In this document: one piece after another, positions 59,729 to 64,000 of the stretch | How the letters are laid out: every line of letters starts with the position of its first letter | Numbering within the stretch: the first letter of the stretch is position 1 | NCBI RefSeq assembly: GCF_015482765.1 | Contig: NZ_JADMLB010000067.1 | Coordinates: 1-64,000 of the forward strand | Origin: Halodesulfovibrio sp. | GTDB lineage: Bacteria > Desulfobacterota > Desulfovibrionia > Desulfovibrionales > Desulfovibrionaceae | Direction of reading: 5' to 3' | Length of the DNA stretch: 64,000 nucleotides | The notes under the pieces: model-generated | Databases searched by the model: none | What the model was told of the DNA's origin: nothing | Seen by the model: the letters and a program-made list of their open reading frames with translations, nothing else | Translations under genes and position numbers: made by a program

Positions 59729-61885
59729 ATGATCAGGATTCAGGAAATTTTAGATAAAGTAACAGAACTTCGTCCCGATGCGGACGTTGCTCTGATTCAG
59801 AAAGCGTATGTGTTTTCTGCTGCTGCGCATGCCGGTCAAACTCGTCTTTCCGGCGAGCCGTATCTGTCGCATCCGCTTTCTGTCGCTTATGAGCTTGCCT
59901 GTATGCGAATGGATGATGTTTCCATTGCTGCGGGGCTGCTGCATGACACTGTAGAAGATACTTCTGCGAGTATCGAAGCTATTGATGCGCAGTTCGGTGA
60001 AGAAGTGGCAGACGTTGTTGACGGTGTAACCAAAATTAGTCTGATGACTTTTGAAAGCAAGGAAGCTGCTCAAGCGGAGAATATCCGTAAGATGATTCTT
60101 GCTATGGCGGAAGATATTCGAGTGCTTATTGTTAAGCTTGCTGACAGGCTTCATAACATGCGCACATTGGATTTTCAGAAGCCGCACAAGCAGAAACTGA
60201 TTTCTCAGGAGACAATGGACATCTATGTTCCGTTGGCTAACCGTCTTGGCTTGCACCGCATTAAGCTTGAGCTTGAAGATTTAAGTTTTAGATATTTGCG
60301 TCCTGAAGTGTTTAATTCCATTACAGAGTGGTTGGAAGAAAACAGAAGCTCAGGACAGGAATATATTCAGAGCGTAATCCAGCTGCTGTCATCAATGATG
60401 ACAGACAACAAAATTAAAGCCGAGATCAAAGGGCGAATTAAGTATCGTTACTCCATTTACCGTAAAATGGAGCAGCAGCACCTTACCCTTGATCAGGTTC
60501 ATGACATTATCGCGTTCCGCGTTATCGTAAAAGATGTTCGTGACTGTTACGCTGTTCTGGGGCTTGTTCATGCTATGTGGAAGCCTGTGCACGGGAGATT
60601 TAAAGATTACATCTCCATGCCTAAGGCGAACATGTATCAGAGTCTGCACACCACTGTTATGGGGCCGGAAGGCGAGCGCATTGAAATTCAGATCCGTACT
60701 GACGAAATGGATCAGATGGCTGAATTCGGTGTTGCTTCTCACTGGCTTTACAAAGAAGGGGGCGGTGGTCGTCTTAAGGCTCGAGATGTACAGCAGTTTA
60801 CATGGCTTCGAGAGCTTTTGGACTGGCAGAAGATGGAAACGGATTCCAAAGAGTTTATGCGCTCTTTGAAGTTCGATCTGTTTAAAGACGAAGTATATGT
60901 ATTTACTCCCGGTGGTGATGTAAAAGAATTACCGGAAGAGGCCAGTCCTGTCGATTTTGCGTACATGATTCATACGCAGGTCGGTGATAAATGTTCCGGC
61001 GCTAAAGTTAACGGTAAGCTCGTTCCGCTTTCTACTCCGTTGAAAAACGGTGATACTGTAGAAATTATTACAGATCAGCACAGGCATCCGAGCAGGGACT
61101 GGTTGCGGTTTGTAAAAACTGCAAAAGCACGCACCCGTATTAATCACTTTATCCGTACCGAAGAGCGCACCCGTTCTATCAGCCTCGGTAAAGAAATGCT
61201 TGAAAAGCTCGGTCGCCGTATGGACATCAATGTTCAGAAAGCACTGAAAGAAGGCGCGTTTGATGCAGTAGCAGAAGAGTTCAACTTGAAAGAAGTTGAT
61301 GAGCTTCTTTCTCAGGTTGGTTATGCCCGCCTTACTCCGCGTAAGGTATTGCAGCGCCTGCTTCCTAAAGAAGCACCGGAGCCGGAAGAAAAAGAAGTTG
61401 AACCGCAGCAGGAAGAGTCACGGGTTGAGCATACTCATGCAAACAGTGTCGGTATTAAAGGTGTAGACGATGTGCTGGTTCGATTTGCACGTTGTTGTAC
61501 TCCTGTGCCGGGTGAAGCCATTGTTGGCTTTATCAGCCGTGGACGCGGTGTAACTGTGCATACCTCTGACTGTCCTAACGTGCAGAACCTTGAGGCCGAA
61601 CGCCTGATTTCTGTATATTGGGATGGTACTGAAGATAAACCGTACCCTGCCCGCATCAAGATGATTTCTAAAAACATTATGGGCATGATGGCGAAGGTTA
61701 GTGACCTGTTAATGCAGGAGAAAGTAAACCTTGATGCCGGTATGTTCCATTCAATGGTAGATGGAATGTCTGAAATGGAGTTTACTGTAGAGGTTCGGGA
61801 TATTGCCCATCTGTACAGAACTATTGATAAACTTCGTGCTCTTGATGGAATGGTGGAAGTATCTAGACTTTCCTCTTCAGATTAA
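59729..61885 (+). CDS. rel: Bifunctional (p)ppGpp synthetase/hydrolase
   Basis: A 718-residue RelA/SpoT homolog controlling the stringent response. The hydrolase domain is intact (HAGQ at 34, HPLSVAYEL at 48, HDTVEDT with His72-Asp73). The synthetase domain has GRFKDYISMPKANMYQSLHT, and the RFKD charge motif is the one found in bifunctional enzymes. TGS (VYVFTPGGDVKELPEEASPVDF) and a C-terminal ACT domain follow. The ribosome site is weak; the ATG is 3 bases behind the binding-protein stop, so translation is probably coupled. Confidence 0.95.
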   Translation: MIRIQEILDKVTELRPDADVALIQKAYVFSAAAHAGQTRLSGEPYLSHPLSVAYELACMRMDDVSIAAGLLHDTVEDTSASIEAIDAQFGEEVADVVDGVTKISLMTFESKEAAQAENIRKMILAMAEDIRVLIVKLADRLHNMRTLDFQKPHKQKLISQETMDIYVPLANRLGLHRIKLELEDLSFRYLRPEVFNSITEWLEENRSSGQEYIQSVIQLLSSMMTDNKIKAEIKGRIKYRYSIYRKMEQQHLTLDQVHDIIAFRVIVKDVRDCYAVLGLVHAMWKPVHGRFKDYISMPKANMYQSLHTTVMGPEGERIEIQIRTDEMDQMAEFGVASHWLYKEGGGGRLKARDVQQFTWLRELLDWQKMETDSKEFMRSLKFDLFKDEVYVFTPGGDVKELPEEASPVDFAYMIHTQVGDKCSGAKVNGKLVPLSTPLKNGDTVEIITDQHRHPSRDWLRFVKTAKARTRINHFIRTEERTRSISLGKEMLEKLGRRMDINVQKALKEGAFDAVAEEFNLKEVDELLSQVGYARLTPRKVLQRLLPKEAPEPEEKEVEPQQEESRVEHTHANSVGIKGVDDVLVRFARCCTPVPGEAIVGFISRGRGVTVHTSDCPNVQNLEAERLISVYWDGTEDKPYPARIKMISKNIMGMMAKVSDLLMQEKVNLDAGMFHSMVDGMSEMEFTVEVRDIAHLYRTIDKLRALDGMVEVSRLSSSD

Positions 61886-62289
61886 TTTAATTTTGCCGAT
61901 AAGCATTGTAGCCGCGGTTTTTTGCGACTACAAATGCTGTATCTGCGATACATGTAGTTTCTATAGAATGTAAAAGCCGCGATGCCTGAAAATGGTTTCG
62001 CGGCTTTTTTTGATGTTACTTCTGTTTAGTCTCTATTGTAGGTGGCAGGATGTTTTTTTAGAGTCTGCACTTTGTATTGTGCAAGCCGTACTCGCATGAC
62101 TTTAGTCGTTGCTGTAGAGTAATTAAAAGAGAATTACTTTTTGTTAAAAATAGCCAATGCTTGCCTATTGTAAAATAACAAGAATTCTCTATGGTGTTCT
62201 AAACAGACTGGAAGCTTTATACAGTATGTCGCTGGTGGAATATACGCGTACTGTACTGGTCCGTTGAAAAATGTGAACAGGAGATTCTG
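61886..62289. other. 404-base region between rel and cheB
   Basis: No gene is supported. It contains a TTGTAG/CTACAA inverted repeat (about 61908-61933), the rel terminator (61972-62014), and small repeats GCAC/GTGC and GTAATT/AATTAC further on. No clear promoter for cheB is seen. Confidence 0.5.
61972..62014 (+). terminator. Intrinsic terminator of the binding-protein/rel unit
   Basis: AAAAGCCGCGA pairs with TCGCGGCTTTT around a 15-base loop, followed by T-run. Confidence 0.85.
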
Positions 62290-63339
62290 TTGATTAGGGT
62301 TGTAGTAGTTGATGATTCCGCTTTCATGCGGAAAGCGCTGACAACAATGCTGGAGAAGGATCCAGATATCAAAGTTGTTGCAACGGCACGTAATGGTGCC
62401 GAGGGGCTTACTGTTATCCGACAGTATGATCCGGATGTTGTTACGCTTGATATTGAGATGCCTAAAATGGACGGCCTTACTGCGCTGCGTCATATTATGA
62501 TGGAGATGCCGCGTCCTGTTTTGATGATCAGTTCTCTTACAACGGAAGGTGCGGAGTCTACACTTAAGGCTATGGAGCTTGGTGCGGTAGACTTTATTCC
62601 AAAGCAGCTTTCCAAGGTTTCCCTTGAGATCGTTAAAATAGAAAAAGATCTTCAGCAAAAAGTTAAGTATGTTTCCCGCCGCAAAATCCGTGCGCCACGT
62701 ACCAGCAGACCGCCTGTAGCTGCTAGGACTGCTCGCGTAGCTCCTCCGGTTATGCGTGGTAGACCTAAACGTGATGTTGTTGCGATTGGTGTTTCTACCG
62801 GCGGCCCGCCTGCTGTGCAGAAAGTATTATCTAAACTTCCGGCAAACTTTCCGGCTGCTATTCTTATTGCGCAGCATATGCCGGCAGCTTTTACAGGTCC
62901 TTTTGCAAAACGTCTCGACAGTGTTTGTAAGATTACCGTTAAAGAAGCTTCAGGCTCAGAACCCGTTGCTCCGGGAACAGCATATATCGCTCCCGGTGGT
63001 AAGCACATTGTGTTGCAGCAACGCGGATCACGAATGGAAGTTGTCGTTAAAGAAGAACCGGCCGATGCGTTGTATAAGCCATCTGCAAACGTATTAATTG
63101 AGTCGGTTGCGAAAGCACAGGGACGCCGTGCCGTGGGGGCAATTTTTACTGGTATGGGGAATGATGGCTTACTGGGGATTCGTGAACTTAAGAATAAAGG
63201 CGGCTACATTTTAGCTCAGAATGATGCCTCCTGTGTTGTTTACGGAATGCCTAAAGCCATTGTGGACGCTAAGCTGACCGATGAGATACTCGATATCGAT
63301 GATATGGCTGCAGCGCTGATGGCAAGCATTTACAAATAA
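62290..63339 (+). CDS. cheB: Chemotaxis protein-glutamate methylesterase CheB
   Basis: Response-regulator methylesterase (349 residues) that removes methyl groups from chemoreceptors. The receiver domain (1-120) has VVDDSAFMRK, the phospho-Asp in VTLDIEMPKMDG and the Lys in FIPKQ. An Arg/Pro-rich linker of about 30 residues precedes the esterase domain with its triad: Ser in GVSTGGP, His in AQHMPAAFT and Asp in FTGMGNDG. The start is TTG at 62290, supported by AGGAG 6 bases upstream. A HEAT-repeat gene follows after 37 bases, with no other che gene in view. Confidence 0.95.
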   Translation: MIRVVVVDDSAFMRKALTTMLEKDPDIKVVATARNGAEGLTVIRQYDPDVVTLDIEMPKMDGLTALRHIMMEMPRPVLMISSLTTEGAESTLKAMELGAVDFIPKQLSKVSLEIVKIEKDLQQKVKYVSRRKIRAPRTSRPPVAARTARVAPPVMRGRPKRDVVAIGVSTGGPPAVQKVLSKLPANFPAAILIAQHMPAAFTGPFAKRLDSVCKITVKEASGSEPVAPGTAYIAPGGKHIVLQQRGSRMEVVVKEEPADALYKPSANVLIESVAKAQGRRAVGAIFTGMGNDGLLGIRELKNKGGYILAQNDASCVVYGMPKAIVDAKLTDEILDIDDMAAALMASIYK

Positions 63340-63376
63340 TGAATGCGGAATTTCCGCCAAGTAAGAAGGTATACGT

Positions 63377-64000
63377 ATGTCTGAATGTGACAAAATTTTA
63401 AATCAGTTACGCTCTGATGATTCCGAGTCCGTTCGTGATGCTGCCTTTGTTGCAGGCACTGAAAAACTCGAATGTGCGGTTCCGGAACTTATCCGCCATA
63501 TTCAGGAAGGAAACCTTGGGGTGCAGGAAGCTGCAGATCGTGCTCTTCGAGTTATCCGCGGGGATAAAACAGTTCAGGCGGTCATTCCGCTTCTCGCTTC
63601 TGAAGAAGCACCTGTACGTAACGCTGCTATGGATATTCTTCGCGAAATTGCGGAGGACGATCTTGAAAGTGTTATGAGCCAGCTTGAAAGCTCTGATCCG
63701 GACTTACGAATTTTTATTTCTGATATTCTTGGATCTTCCAATAGTCTGTTTGCTGTAGCACCGCTTTGTGACGCTCTTTTAAAAGATGACGAAGTTAACG
63801 TACGCTATCAGGCCGCTGTGAGTTTGGGGGAACTTGGTTTTTCTGATGCTGCTGACAGCTTGATTCAAGCTCTTGAAGATGAAGAGTGGGTTCAGTTCTC
63901 CGTTATTGAAGCGTTGACTAAAATCGGTGCTGCTCAAACTGCCGGTGCGTTAGTTCGTGCGCTCAGTAAATCAACACCGCTTGTTGCTTCCATGATTGTA
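63377..64000 (+). CDS. HEAT-repeat protein, truncated by the window end
   Basis: Open from ATG 63377 (AAGGT about 9 bases upstream) to the end, 208 codons so far. The protein consists of about 30-residue alpha-helical repeats of the HEAT/PBS-lyase type: SVRDAAFVAGTEKLECAVPEL, VQEAADRALRVIRG, VRNAAMDILREIAED, VRYQAAVSLGELGFSDAADSL. No catalytic motif is seen. It is 37 bases behind cheB and probably in the same transcript. It may be a scaffold in signalling; the C-terminus is not visible. Confidence 0.85.
   Translation, partial: MSECDKILNQLRSDDSESVRDAAFVAGTEKLECAVPELIRHIQEGNLGVQEAADRALRVIRGDKTVQAVIPLLASEEAPVRNAAMDILREIAEDDLESVMSQLESSDPDLRIFISDILGSSNSLFAVAPLCDALLKDDEVNVRYQAAVSLGELGFSDAADSLIQALEDEEWVQFSVIEALTKIGAAQTAGALVRALSKSTPLVASMIV

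Noticed and set aside
1-64000. CRISPR arrays, transposons, prophage or toxin-antitoxin genes
   Set aside because: No regularly spaced repeats, transposase or integrase motifs, or paired small toxin/antitoxin frames were found on either strand.

Overview
The window looks like chromosome of a Desulfovibrio-type sulfate reducer (Desulfovibrionaceae, possibly a marine, moderate-GC lineage such as Halodesulfovibrio). The basis is gene content and order rather than any database match. The yceD-rpmF-plsX-fabH-fabG-acpP-fabF-glyA order, a complete Hdr/Flox gene set (heterodisulfide reductase plus flavin oxidoreductase), a fused SucC-SucD ligase and the codon and amino-acid style all fit. I saw no rRNA, tRNA, CRISPR array, transposase, integrase or phage gene. 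Almost everything is housekeeping or energy metabolism.

Layout. 1-5.6 kb (minus strand): fatty-acid and phospholipid synthesis operon, ending in the first codons of glyA. 5.8-7.0 kb (plus): rpmB and fxsA. 7.0-9.6 kb (minus): a large membrane glycosyltransferase with long disordered ends. 10.1-13.1 kb: MATE exporter, MTH1187-family protein, cation/calcium antiporter. 13.1-14.7 kb (minus): a shikimate-kinase-like protein and a ferredoxin-nitroreductase. 15.4-17.5 kb: a GH13-like lipoprotein that seems to have lost catalytic residues. 17.6-21.7 kb (minus): trmFO and alpha-glucan phosphorylase. 22.0-23.7 kb: dut and argD. 24.4-28.3 kb: polar amino-acid ABC transporter plus prmA. 28.5-31.8 kb (minus): dsbD and an M24 peptidase. 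32.0-34.5 kb: CoA-binding, YkgJ-type, J-domain and YdjM-type proteins.

34.5-35.4 kb is the most interesting non-coding stretch: a structured segment with a strong terminator (candidate small RNA), then several dyads in front of the 35.4-42.2 kb Hdr-Flox operon. That operon is predicted to encode a soluble electron-bifurcating complex linking NAD(H), ferredoxin and a disulfide. 42.45-44.4 kb (minus): fba-gap. 44.9 kb: surE. 45.96-51.2 kb: one tightly packed run of a YhaM-like nuclease, tmk, an HDAC-like enzyme with a zinc ribbon, a TPR protein and a LUD protein. 51.6-54.5 kb: fused acyl-CoA ligase and MepA. 54.6-57.8 kb (minus): SNF2/SWIM helicase. 58.0-61.9 kb: orphan peptide-binding lipoprotein directly upstream of rel. 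62.3 kb to the end: cheB and a HEAT-repeat protein cut by the window edge.

Many intergenic gaps carry near-perfect palindromic terminators, often usable on both strands between convergent genes. I found no clear new defence or mobile system. The best leads are the 34.7 kb RNA candidate and adjoining dyads, the intra-operon hairpin at 26.0 kb, the degenerate GH13 lipoprotein, the HDAC with zinc ribbon, and a GAPDH with NADP-type cofactor residues.
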